DNA of 64,000 bases, taken from NCBI GenBank assembly GCA_043228905.1, contig JBHGNT010000004.1, positions 14,880,001 to 14,944,000 of the forward strand, read 5' to 3'. A program made the position numbers and the translations under genes. The DNA comes from Azolla caroliniana (lineage: Eukaryota; Polypodiophyta). Under the pieces are notes generated by a model that was not told the DNA's origin, searched no databases, and saw only the letters and a program-made list of their open reading frames with translations. Shown one piece after another: positions 54,758 through 64,000 of the stretch (positions are counted from its first letter, which is position 1; every line of letters begins with the position of its first letter).

Positions 54758-55605
54758 GATCAGCTTCGCCGGTCCAATATCTTTCATGGCAAACGACTTG
54801 CCTAATGCTTTCTTCAAGCTCACGATACTCTTCGTGTCTTGGACGACTATCGGTATGTCATCGACATATAATAAGAGAACCAAGACACCTTCATTGTACC
54901 TTTTGATGAAGACACCGTGATCAACCAATGTTTTCTGAAATTGATGTTCCATCATGAAGGATTCAAACTTCTTATACCATTGGCGTGGAGCTTGTTTCAA
55001 CCCATACAAGCTTTTCTTTAGTCGACACACTAGGTTCTCTTTCCCTTTCTCCTCAAAGCCCAAGGGTTGTTGCATGTAGATCTCTTTATCCAGCTCCTTG
55101 TGCAAGAATGTTGTCTTGACATCTAACAGTTTCATCTCCAAGTCCATAATGGCAGCTATTCTTAGAAAAGTTCAAATTGATGTCATCTTCACGACTGATG
55201 CGAATATTTTGTCAAAGTCGACACCGTTTTTATGTTGGAACCCCTTTACCACTATCCAGGCTTTATATCTGGGTGCATTGTCGACTTCTCCAGTCTTTAC
55301 CTTGTAGACCCATTTATTCTTGATTGCTCTCTTACCTTTAGGCAACTCTACTAGGTCATAGGTGTAATTTTTGCACAAGGAGTCCATCTCATATTGCATT
55401 GCACTTAGCCATTTCTTCTTGTGGTCATTGACAATGGCTTCATCATAGCACTCATCGGTGTGTTCCAGCTCCAATAGAACTTCAATTCTTCTCAGTGGTC
55501 TTGAGTGGAATGTTGTACTGTTCTACTTTCAGACTAAGCAGTCAACACATTTCTCCAATTGTACTCCTTTCACTTTTAGGAGAAGTTCATGGTCGACCAA
55601 CATAT
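54758..55605 (-). pseudogene. Element E inverted segment: zinc region, integrase C-terminus and RT
   Basis: Minus-strand coding starts near 55,600 with VKGVQLEKCVDCLV. It jumps through an internal deletion of the integrase core (LELEHTDE) into the linker (HKKKWLSAMQYEMDSL). RT follows with KNKWVYKVK, MDLEMKLLDVKTTFLHKELDKEIYM, SLYGLKQAPRQW and YVDDIPIV, ending at GPAKLILGM. Each end continues in sense with the flanking plus-strand pieces, so this is one ~850-bp inversion inside an element and not a second insertion. Confidence 0.8.
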
Positions 55606-56209
55606 TGCACATAGTTCGGGACAAAATTGAAACTGCTATGGTTGTCACAAGAGAAGTATGTGACAAAGATCCTAGAGAGATTCAACATGTCGGAAGCAAA
55701 GCCTGTCGGCTCCGTGTTGCTGTCCAACTACAAGCTGAATCCTAAGCAATGCCCCAGAGGGGAGAAAGTAAAGGCTGAGATGAGGAAAGTATCATATGCC
55801 TCAACCGTCGGCACTTTAATGTATGCCATAGTCTGCACGAGACCAGACATAGCATTTGTTGTGGGGGTAATAAGCTGATACATGAGTAATCTAGGACGAG
55901 AACACTAGGCAACTGTTAAATGGATACTCAGGTACTTGAAAGGTACCTTGAGGGTATGCCTAAGGTATGGTGTCGGAAAACCTATGCTCGAAGGTTTTAC
56001 TGATTTGGACATGTCGGGGGATGTAGACTCCAGCCGATTCACATCAGGGTACGTGATGACCTATGCTGGGGGAGCAGTGTCGTGGCAGGCACATCTATAG
56101 AAATCTGTGGCTTTGTTGACCATAGAGGGAGAGTACATGGTAGCGGTAGAAGCCGGCAAAGAGTTGATTTGGATGAAATTTTTCTTAGTGAGTTGGGAAT
56201 GAAACAAAT
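55606..56209 (+). pseudogene. Element E RT end and RNase H
   Basis: It resumes with KLLWLSQEKYVTKILERFNMSE. RNase H motifs follow (GFTDLDMSGDVDSSR, SGYVMTYAGGAVSWQ, EGEYMVAVEAGKELIW), ending near 56,200. Stops at 55,876, 55,907 and 56,098 fit CGx/CAG/TGG-type transitions. A family A LTR starts at 56,210, removing the E 3' end. Confidence 0.88.
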
Positions 56210-56639
56210 TGTTGAGCGGACAAGCTCAACTGGATCCGGATCGGAGTCCAGAATGAAGAATCGGATCTGTGTCCGAATGGTATTTGGAACCAGGAGCCGG
56301 ATCGGATTGTAACGGATAGGCCGTTAGAGACCTACGAATCTAGCCTAGTACGTAGGCAAATTTTTAGGAGTCAGTGTTAGTCGTTCGTATGAGCATTGAA
56401 GTATTTGTTAGTACTTCTATAAGTCCTTTTAAGGACTTGTATAAAAGTGCTCACAGAGCACATTGTATGTACAAAGAGTTTTATAGTGTTTTGGAATACA
56501 CACATTTTCTTTGTTTTGTTCTAACTCTGTCTCTCCGTGTAAGGTTTCCATTAAACCTGTATCTGTATTCTTTTGCTATCCGAACGAGCCAATTTTTTCT
56601 TAGCTTCCGCAATCGTATTCTTTTACATGGTATCAGAGC
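56210..56639 (+). repeat. Family A-like LTR (418 bp) and primer binding site
   Basis: It runs from TGTTGAGCGGACAAGCTCAA to CGTATTCTTTTACA (56,210-56,627), followed at once by TGGTATCAGAGC (56,628-56,639). It is clearly diverged from the other A LTRs (GATCCGGATCGGAGTCC insertion in U3) but keeps TATAAAAGTGCTCACAGAGCAC. Confidence 0.85.
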
Positions 56640-56726
56640 GCGAGGGTTGACAACCTCTACAACCGACAAGCATTTATTTTTGAAGAAAAACCCTAACATC
56701 CGGTAAATAACATGCAAAAGAAGAAT

Positions 56727-57727
56727 ATGGACTGAGGAATGGCTAGCTTGCTCCAAACGGAGAAGTTTGACAGATCCAACTATGCATGTTGGTCGTACAA
56801 GATGCACCAGTACTTGCTTGGGCATGGCTACTAGAGTTATGTCGATGGGGCTAATGATACGGCACCTGATGCAACACACAAGGACTTCCCGACTTGGGAA
56901 CAAGTAGCAAGCAGAGTTATGTGTTGCTTTGCGTCCAGTGTCGGCGATCAGCTGGAGAGCCATATCCGAGACGCCAAGACGCCAAAGAAAGCTTGGGGAA
57001 ACCTGAAGAAGATCTTCGCCGAAAGCACCACGTCCCGGAAGCTGCAACTTCGACAGGAGTTGAGCCATGTCTGACAGAAGGACGTGTCGGTGGCCGACTA
57101 TATGACCCAGATCAAAGACATCTGCGACTCACTTGCCTCTATCAACATAATCGTCGAGGAAGATGAGTTGGTGCAAATTTGTCTCGGGGGCCTGGTGTCA
57201 AAGTTCTGAGCATTCTAGACGGCGGTTTGTTCAAGGGAGAGTACGCCCTTGTTTTTCGACTTACAATCGATGCTCCTAGTAGAGGAGAACCACATAGGTG
57301 CGTCAACAAGCATGCACACCGATAGCAAGTTGTTGTACACGGAGGCAGATCCGCCTCGTGGTCGTGGTAGACGAGGTGGATTGGCACGTGGTGGAAGTGG
57401 CCGACAAGAGTAGAATCGAAGGCATAAAGATGGTGCCAACAACAATTCCGGACCCTCCGGAAACAAGGGGAGTCAAAGCGGCGTTGGAAACTGGCAAGAG
57501 AACACCGCAACAGAATGTTGGTACTGTGGTCGGAAGGGCCACAAACAGAGCGAGTGTTGGAAAAAACGCGCGTATTCAGACAAGTTCGGATCCGGCAAGG
57601 CCGGACGAGGAAGCCGACAAAGCTCGCACTACGCTGAGGAATCAGAAAAATCCGATTCTGGAAATGGAATAGGCCCAACCTTTGTGATGAAACACAAGGC
57701 TAACTCAATAATGAAGACCACTTCCGA
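56727..57727 (+). pseudogene. Family A gag, nearly full length, then truncated
   Basis: It starts MD-stop-GMASLLQTEKFDRSNYA. It includes DYMTQIKDICDSLASINI, a Gly/Arg linker (PRGRGRRGG) and a zinc knuckle CWYCGRKGHKQSEC near 57,510. Four or five stops interrupt it. It is the fullest gag of this family in the window and shows what is deleted at 7,700. A Gypsy LTR cuts it at 57,728. Confidence 0.87.
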
Positions 57728-58366
57728 TGTCATGAAGATTTCGGGCCATAGTGAGAAATCAGAGAATATTGGAAGAATTGGCGGAGTGCACCATGTGCAC
57801 TTACCCTTGTAAAAACGTGTGAATATTAGGAGTTAAGTCGGGACAGAGGATCCCATATAATAAAGGATTTATCCCACATTGTTACACATCCCTCTCCTTG
57901 TTCTATAAAAGGAAGGGAGCACACTTTGTAAAAGGGTTGCCCATTTTGAGTTAGGAGGGTATACCACTTAGGTCTAGGGTTTGGTAGTGTTCTTCCTCTT
58001 CATCTTATTCTTGTTCCCTTAGGGTTTGTACTTTGGTCTTCACCCTATTTCGTTTTAGGGTTTCGTCTTGGTTTCTTCTTCTTCTTCTTCCCCTTCGTGT
58101 TTGTTTAGGGTTTGCTTCTGCTCGGTCCCCTGTACAAGACCCCGCTCGGCGAGACGAGCCTGAGAGCTCCCCGATTGGCGGCTTGGCAGCAGACTGCTGC
58201 TGTAACCTACCTTGGTCTGGCTCGAAGCCGGGGATGTATTCTTTCCCTTGTAATATACATACTCGTATGTGTTTGTGCATATTCGTGTATTTGGTGGTGT
58301 CGGAAGCACAACCCCTTGCTTCCTGTGCATAAGAGTTGGTGTCACGCGCACACTCTCCCTCTCCTT

Positions 58367-58407
<41 letters not shown>

Positions 58408-58522
58408 TTCGGTTGCATCCAGGTCGTGTCTGGTGTCGATTTTCTTGGCATCCCTCTTCTCCCTTGTCTGAGACCCCCTGTGGTCCCGCCCCTTCTACAC
58501 GCAAGCGCATAACAACGCGACA
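57728..58522 (+). repeat. Gypsy LTR (F), 795 bp
   Basis: It runs TGTCATGAAG...AACGCGACA, with TATAAAAGGAAGGG near 57,924, TTC-rich and (TC)n runs (58,072-58,092; 58,369-58,403). Its start and end align with the opposed LTR at 60,442-59,774, but the middle is strongly diverged. Confidence 0.72.
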
Positions 58523-58526
58523 TATT

Positions 58527-58544
58527 TGGTGAACCCGACGTGAA
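58527..58544 (+). promoter_or_regulatory. Primer binding site of Gypsy element F
   Basis: TGGTGAACCCGACGTGAA follows the LTR after TATT. Its reverse complement contains CGGGTTCACCA, a sensible tRNA T-arm/CCA end. The tRNA was not identified. Confidence 0.7.
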
Positions 58545-58559
58545 GGGCGGCAAGGGAGA

Positions 58560-59773
58560 ATGGAGCTGGAAGAATACGACTTCACGTAGCTTTTTGTCGA
58601 AGCGGTGAGGGAGTTTGGACGATCAACAACAAGATGAGAGATGACGCAACAAGTGGTTGAGCGAGTGGTTGTAAGAGTCAGCCATTTCGACAGGGACAAA
58701 GTCCCATTTTACTTGGAAGCCTACAACGCGGAAATGGAGGAGCAAGACGTAGCCGAGGTGTTGAGGCTGGAGTTCTTTTGTCGGGTCGTCGTCATCCGTA
58801 TGCTTGCGGAAGTGAAGGAGCTCCGAGAAGCTCATAGTTCGTGGGAGGCCTTCGAAGAGGCGCTCCTGTAGGCATATGGGGGACGGCGGAAGAGCCGTGG
58901 ACGACGTGGACGACGTGGGTTCGATCAGTGGGTAGCATCGGCAAAGACCCACCGGGGTGCAACGAAGGTGTTTCGAGAGTTTGAGCGATGGCTTGCTCGG
59001 CTCCCGGAGCGGGAACAAGGTTTGGTGGGGGCGGACAAAGTTCTGTTGTTCGTTAAGTCGATCGACCGAGTGGAACGGGAGGCCATCAGCATTGAGCTCG
59101 AAGACGAGGATGGAGCGAATGGCCTTACCGAGGACTGGTCGAAGGTCGGAAGGGTATGCGAACAACTAGATGATGAGCGAGCCGAGAAGGCTAAGAGGAA
59201 GGTACGCGACGGCGTGCCATCACATTGGGAAGAGGCCGAACGGCAAAGAGAGTCGGCAAGGCTCAACTTCACGGCCAGGATTGCGAAGGTATACGCACCT
59301 CACGAGACAATGCTCGAGGATGAGGAAAGAACAAGGCCGCAAGCCGACGCCGAGGAGACAGACTTGCCCCACGAGATGGCAAAAGATTGGTACCACAGTA
59401 ACACGAGAGAGGGTGCAAAACAAAACGCCCTCTCGACTTGTGGAGATAGAACGACTGAGGACGAGGCCAAGATACCGATCGCGGGGTCGGAACGTTGGGA
59501 CCAGCGGTTTCGGGAACGATAGCCCGAAACTCCAGACATTGGAGAAGCAAGCCCAGGCGGGGCTTGCGCGATCGGTAAGAAGACGACCACCGACCCCGAG
59601 GAGCCGGTGGCTACGGACAAGGGCGTAAAATGGACGGGGGATTCTTCGCGTCTTCCCACACTTGCTCCCGCGACGATGGCAGTCGGGCCCGAGCGCCCAC
59701 GTGAGCCCCAAGAGGAGGAAGGGGGCGGCGAGAGACCGGGAATCACCGGTGAGACAATACGGGGAAGGAACGG
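58560..59773 (+). pseudogene. Gypsy element F gag
   Basis: One frame runs from ATG 58,560 (MELEEYDFT) to 59,773 with stops at 58,587, 58,633, 58,869 and 59,520. Most would be CAG or CGA codons if C-to-T change is undone. The product is rich in Glu/Arg, with FREFERWLARLPEREQGLVGADKVLLFVKSIDRVERE resembling the gag of the K-type Gypsy group. No zinc knuckle is seen. It is cut at 59,774 by an opposed LTR. Confidence 0.68.
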
Positions 59774-59832
59774 TGTCGCGGAGTTTCGCGTTCACATGTA
59801 GGAAGAGGCGGGACCACGGGGGTCTTGGACCA

Positions 59833-59875
<43 letters not shown>

Positions 59876-60442
59876 GCTCACAGGAAGAGATTAAGAGCAA
59901 GGAAACAAGAATCCGATTACTATAGTCAATAGCTTACAACTCGAACAGTTACAACCGGCAACCCGGTAATGGACCCGACACGGGGTCCTACTCATGCACA
60001 CCGACGACAACCACACGTCTCGAAGAAACAAAAGGGGAAAAGGGGAGAGAGAGACTCTGTTGGAAGCACACGAGCTATCCACGAAGCGGAGGCAACGAAC
60101 TCCCGACACCCACAGAGAATGACGATCGGAGGAGAGAGAGCTCGACACTCAGTTCTGCAGCAGCACTTCGTCCTCGCCAACGCGTGCCCCCCCCTTTCCT
60201 CCTTCTCTCCTCTCCTTTTATAATTCCCCCAAAAAGGGGTGCCCCCTTTCCCTAGTCAAATCGCTTTATTCCTTGTCCCTTCTGACAGAGATACGCACAA
60301 TCCCTCCTAATAAATGTGCACTACCTAGTATTTACATAAGTTGATCCAATATCAAAATATCAATTCATGCGCCCATCCGTGTAAGAGCCGGTTCATGCAC
60401 CTTTTTCTCCGATTCCGCCTATGCCCGGTTTTCTTCACGACA
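59774..60442 (-). repeat. 3' LTR of Gypsy element K (669 bp)
   Basis: On the minus strand it starts TGTCGTGAAG, directly after the polypurine tract GGTGGGGGTGGA, and ends CGCGACA at 59,774. It has a minus-strand TATAAAAGGAGAGG box near 60,218 and a (GA/TC)n run at 59,838-59,869. Both ends match LTR F, so K and F belong to one family group. Confidence 0.75.
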
Positions 60443-60511
60443 TCCACCCCCACCAAACCGTGCATCCACCGGCATGCGCCAGAGACGGGTAGATACCGAA
60501 GAAAACCGGCT

Positions 60512-61978
60512 TCACTCGTCGTTCTCAGATTCTCCGTCGGGCCCAAACTGATCGTCGTTGTCGCTCCTGCTCGCAGGCTTCGGCCCGTCTTCGAACCGCT
60601 TCTTGAACGCTTTGATCCGCTTCCCGGCCACCAGCACCGCTAACCGTGTCCCGTCGAGTTCCGCGAGGTGGTACGTGCCGTTGTCGTTCGTGCTCATCAC
60701 CATGTAGGGCCCGAACCATCTCCTAGCGAACTTTTGCACCACCTTGTGCTGATTGTCGAGGCTGTTGTCGTATACCAAGACCCAGTCGCCTTCGTCGATC
60801 TTCTTTGGTCGCAACCGGTGCGTCCGGTTGAACCGGGTCTTGTTCCGCTCCCTTGCCGCTCGCAACCTTCCCTTCGCCTGTTTCACGTCGTCCGGCCTCC
60901 GCTCGAGTTGCCAAATCCGCGCCGCCAGCAACTCCTCCCGGCTCATCTTGTCCTTCCAATCTACCGCCGCCCATGAAGAAACCGTTCGTTCCACCGGCAT
61001 GATCGGCTTCTGTCCGTACATCAGCTCTGTCGACATAAACCCTGTCACCGAACTGTGCGTAGTTCGGTCCGCCCATAGTGCGTAAGGAAGGAGCCGCGGC
61101 CAATTCCCAACCTGCCCTCGGCATGCACGCACCAACGCCTTTACGATCGGCCCGTGCCCACGTTCTACCTTTCCGTTCGCCTCCAGATTGTACGTCGTAG
61201 TGAGGGAGAGTTTGACGCCTAGCCGGTCAAACAACTCCTCAGCTTCCTGCGCATCCAACTCTCCCTGGTCCACCACGATCCACCCGACACACCCGTACCG
61301 ACACACTACCTCTTCGATCAGGAACCGACATACCGTCGCGTTTGTCTTCTTTTGCAGTGCACGGCCTTCCACCTGGTTCGTTAAGTCTTCCCGTGCAAGC
61401 ACCAAGTATCGCATCTGTCCTACTCCCATCGACATTGTCACCAAGTCCACCATCCACTTGAAATGAACCGTAGGCGGGTAGGTCGGGTGTAGCTCGTCCC
61501 GGTGTCGGACTATGGAGTGCATCTGACAGCTTTCGCAAGCCGTTACGAACCGATGCACGTCTTGGTAAAGCCCCGGCCACCAGTACTTCTCCTTCAGCTT
61601 CTCGAACGTGGCCCACGTTCCGCGGTGCCCAGCCCAGGGACTGTTGTGAAATGCTGCCAGTAGTTCCTCTTGTTCTTCTTTCTTTGTCACTACTCGGAGC
61701 GGGATGCCGTTTCTCTTCTTTGGGTGCCTCCATATGCACTTGTCCCGCAAGAAGAATCGGTACGCCTTCTTCTGTACCCGGCTCGCCTCTTCTCTCGTCC
61801 ATGCTGCGTCCGGCGTCATCGTCCGTAGGAACCTCCCAATTTGGAGCCACTCCCCGTCGTACCTGCTTTCGTCAAATTCGTTAAGCGCCGGAGTGTCCCT
61901 TTCCCTCGTCGCTACGTTAGCCGACCCGAAGAAGTCCTCATCGAATTCTTCATCATTCGTAACCATGCCCGTCTTCAT
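60512..61978 (-). pseudogene. Gypsy element K integrase
   Basis: An open stretch of 488 codons in a polyprotein. It has the zinc finger HNSPWAGHRGTW...CESCQM, and core D in KWMVDLVTM, D in IVVDQGELD (QG in place of the common RG/NG) and E in LEANGKVERGHG. The C-terminal part has RARRWFGPYMV and an acidic tail ending in SENDE-stop. No chromodomain was seen. The frame differs from the RNase H frame by a single shift near 61,960. Confidence 0.85.
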
Positions 61979-63417
61979 CGTTGAACCTTGGTCTTGAAAG
62001 CATGTCAGCCATGGCGTTATCCTTTCCGAAGATGTGCCTAATCTCCGGGTTTAGGGACTTAATGTACGCTATCCACCGGAGCATTGCTAGGTCCGGCGTC
62101 GCGCATCCGGAAACCATGCCGAGTATCGGCAGGCAGTCCGTCTGGATGATCACCTCCGTCCTGATCAGATAGTCCTTGTCAGCCTTGACTGCCGAAACAA
62201 TACCCAAAAGCTCGTGCTTAACTTGGGCATATCCTCGTTGCCATTCGCTCAATACCTTTGCCCCGAACCGGATCGGGAATCGTACGCCATCCTTGTCCTC
62301 CTGACTGATTACCCACCCGATCCCGGTCGGGCTCGTGTCCACTGTCACGCAGATGGGAACACCCTCGCCGTAAATTGCTTTACGGAGGGGCCGACGCTAC
62401 CCTAAGTGCTTCCTTTAGTCTCCGGACCGACTCCGTGTGCTCCGTCCTCCACTTGAACCCACGCCCTTTCTTCAATAGCCCGTAGAGAGGCTACGCAACA
62501 TGCGCATAGTGCGGAATCCAGATGTGGTAGAACGCGCATGATCCCAAGAATCTACGGACCTCCCTGACAGACCTGCAATCGTCCCTCATCGCCAAGATGG
62601 CCTCCACCTTTGCTGGAGACGGTTTCCTACCGTAGGGCCCGCACAGGTGTCCGACCACCAAGATCTCCAACTGCCCGAACGCCGATTTTTCTCCGGAGAA
62701 GGTGAGTCGTGTGTTTTTGAGCTTCTGCAGCACTTTCTCGCAGTCGTTGATGTGGTTCACGACGAACCTCCGGCATCCGTCTGGCCCGACAGTGTCGTTC
62801 GTGTCTTCCACTGGACACCCCTTTATCGGGATCTCGTCCAAGAATGGCATGGTGATGTCCGGGATGCAGTCCCTGAGCACCTTGTTCATTGCGTTCACCA
62901 TATGCGCCACCGAATTCGTCCCGCCTTGTGGTAAGGTACACATCCGTACTAGGCCGAGAGGGGTTCGCATCGTCGTGATATCCCTGCTCTCGATTGCTAG
63001 CTGGAACTGGTCGTACCCCGAGTATAAGTCACCGACCGAATAGATCGACCTTCCAGCGAAGGCCTCCGCGAACTCGTCTATGGTTGGTCCGATTCCTGCG
63101 TTACGGATGGTCACCTTGTTGACCGGTTGTAGGTCCTGAATGAAGCGCAACATGTCGTTCTTCTTTGGCACCGTAAACCACCGGTTCGAATACGGGGCAC
63201 TCGACGGTTCGAGGATGCCCATCTCCACCTTTTGCTTCAGAAGCTCCATCAACTTCGGGATGTGAGCCCTCGACAGCGGAATCGGTTTGAGATTCCACGA
63301 TACATGCGGTACCGTGAAGATCACCATCGGTTCAACAATCGTCGGGTCCACGCACCCGATATCCTCCGGCGAGAACGCGAAGGCTTTCCCATGCCTTCCG
63401 AGCATTCTCCAAAACCT
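61953..63417 (-). pseudogene. Gypsy element K RT-RNase H, 5' truncated
   Basis: RT enters at 63,405 (FAFSPEDIGCVDP). It has WFTVPKKNDMLRFIQDLQPVN, GDLYSGYDQFQLAIESRD, RMCTLPQGGTNS and the box PFLDEIPIKG near 62,840, where relatives have FLDD. It then runs to RRFLGSCAFYHIWIPHYAHVA and a TAG at 62,493-62,491. RNase H (VTVDTSPTGIGWVISQ; QTDCLPILG) runs to 61,953 after a frame change near 62,400. Gag and protease are missing because an LTR starts at 63,418. Confidence 0.85.
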
Positions 63418-64000
63418 TGTTGGGATTTCGGTCCCTCCGGATGGGATGTCCGGAGATGAATGACGGCAAGCCCGGTTGCGGTTACGGAACCGGAGGATGA
63501 AGAGTACCCGGCATGAAGCCGGATGAAGAGTACCCGGCTACGGATCCGGATGATGAAGACCCCGGCTACGGAGCCGGATGATGAAGACCCCGGCTACGGA
63601 GCCGGATGACGAATGTACCCGGAGAGAGATCCGGATGCGGGGACATATTTGTGAATATGTTTGCCAAGGGCCCTTGAGGCTATATTTGTAAATAGCCCGA
63701 AAGTCATATGTGTATAAATATGACTTAGGGCAAACAGTTTACAGTCTGTTGCTCATTTTTTCTGTTTTCCACTTAGAGGGAGTGAAGTGAGAGCAGCCGA
63801 GAGAGAGTGAGAGAGAGAGAGAGACGAAGAGGTCGTTGCCTCTGTGTATTACCGCCGCCTGTGGCGAGGACAGCGAGCTCAAGGTCGTCGCCTTGCAGCT
63901 CGCCATTGTACATTCCCTACGTATAGTGATAGTTGGAGTTTGAGGACTCCCGTGGTTTTTCCCATTTAGGGTTTTCCACGTAAAACATCCTGTGTACTCT
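63418..64000 (+). repeat. Tork-like LTR, cut by the window end
   Basis: It starts TGTTGGGATTTCGGTCCCTCCGG and parallels the LTR of element C through TATAAATATGACTTAGGGC (63,714) and GGGTTTTCCACG. Its U3 has a longer series of CCGG units (GATGATGAAGACCCCGGCTACGGAGCCG) at 63,490-63,610. The element's body is outside the window. Confidence 0.85.

Noticed and set aside
58369-58403. (TC)n and (GA)n runs (also at 54,408 and 59,838) as special structures
   Set aside because: GA/TC runs occur at the same place in many LTRs here and are ordinary simple repeats of the 5' leader.
57728-63417. A single Gypsy element with its 3' half inverted
   Set aside because: The order of parts would fit, but the LTRs at 57,728-58,522 and 59,774-60,442 differ in length and are strongly diverged except at their ends. 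Two elements are more likely.
1-64000. CRISPR arrays, operons, plasmid or phage features
   Set aside because: All repeat structures are explained by LTRs, minisatellites or tandem duplications, and the gene with GT-AG introns marks the DNA as eukaryotic.

Overview
This is nuclear DNA from a land plant. It holds one ordinary intron-containing gene, a GDSL esterase on the minus strand at 47.3-49.4 kb. Almost everything else is layered LTR retrotransposons and their remains. There are no bacterial operons, CRISPR arrays or rRNA/tRNA clusters. Three things hint at a non-seed plant (moss, lycophyte or fern): a chromovirus with a fungal/fish-type gag, a self-priming site and a chromodomain (Tcn1-like or Tf1/sushi-like); a second Gypsy group with an unusual RT box; and the Tnt1/Tork-like Copia set. 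The lineage is an inference, not a demonstration.

Layout. 1-13.1 kb: decayed Copia elements. Family A has a 0.4-kb LTR starting TGTTGAGAGACAAGC, an initiator-tRNA-Met primer site and a charged tail after RNase H. Family B is Tnt1/Tork-like with a 0.65-0.73-kb LTR starting TGTTAGGAA. 13,098-18,758: a near-complete minus-strand chromovirus with 424/430-bp LTRs and a TTGGG target duplication, sitting inside the RNase H of a family A element. 18.8-20.5 kb: the rest of that A element. 20.5-28.5 kb: an antisense Tork-like fragment, then a full-length but broken Tork-like element whose 5' LTR is split by a 1.78-kb solo-LTR-like insert with a CCGG-rich minisatellite. 28.5-36.1 kb: the start of another A element, then Tat/Ogre-like Gypsy material, including a decayed antisense reading frame of more than 600 codons (29.9-31.9 kb) encoding a coiled-coil protein. 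36.1-44.3 kb: a minus-strand Tork-like element whose LTR is split by an intact Tork-like element (37,982-44,162; CGGTT target duplication; identical LTRs; 1,357-codon gag-pol). That element's own 5' LTR carries an 825-bp A-ended insertion. 44.3-52.2 kb: low-copy DNA with the GDSL gene, simple repeats and a SINE candidate. 52.2-64 kb: a Tork-like element with an internal inversion and a solo LTR, another A element, and two opposed copies of a further Gypsy family, ending in a Tork-like LTR cut by the window edge.

How the parts work together. Only two units look close to functional: the intact Tork-like element at 38-44 kb and the chromovirus at 13-18.8 kb. The chromovirus has a readable life-cycle logic: TATA box, predicted transcript start, a primer site complementary to that start, a GTTAAAC slip site at the gag/pol junction, and integrase with a chromodomain. 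Nonsense codons in decayed copies are mostly explained by C-to-T or G-to-A change, as expected for methylated silenced elements. Another notable point is the Tat-like antisense coiled-coil frame and its second, rearranged copy at 1.0-1.8 kb.
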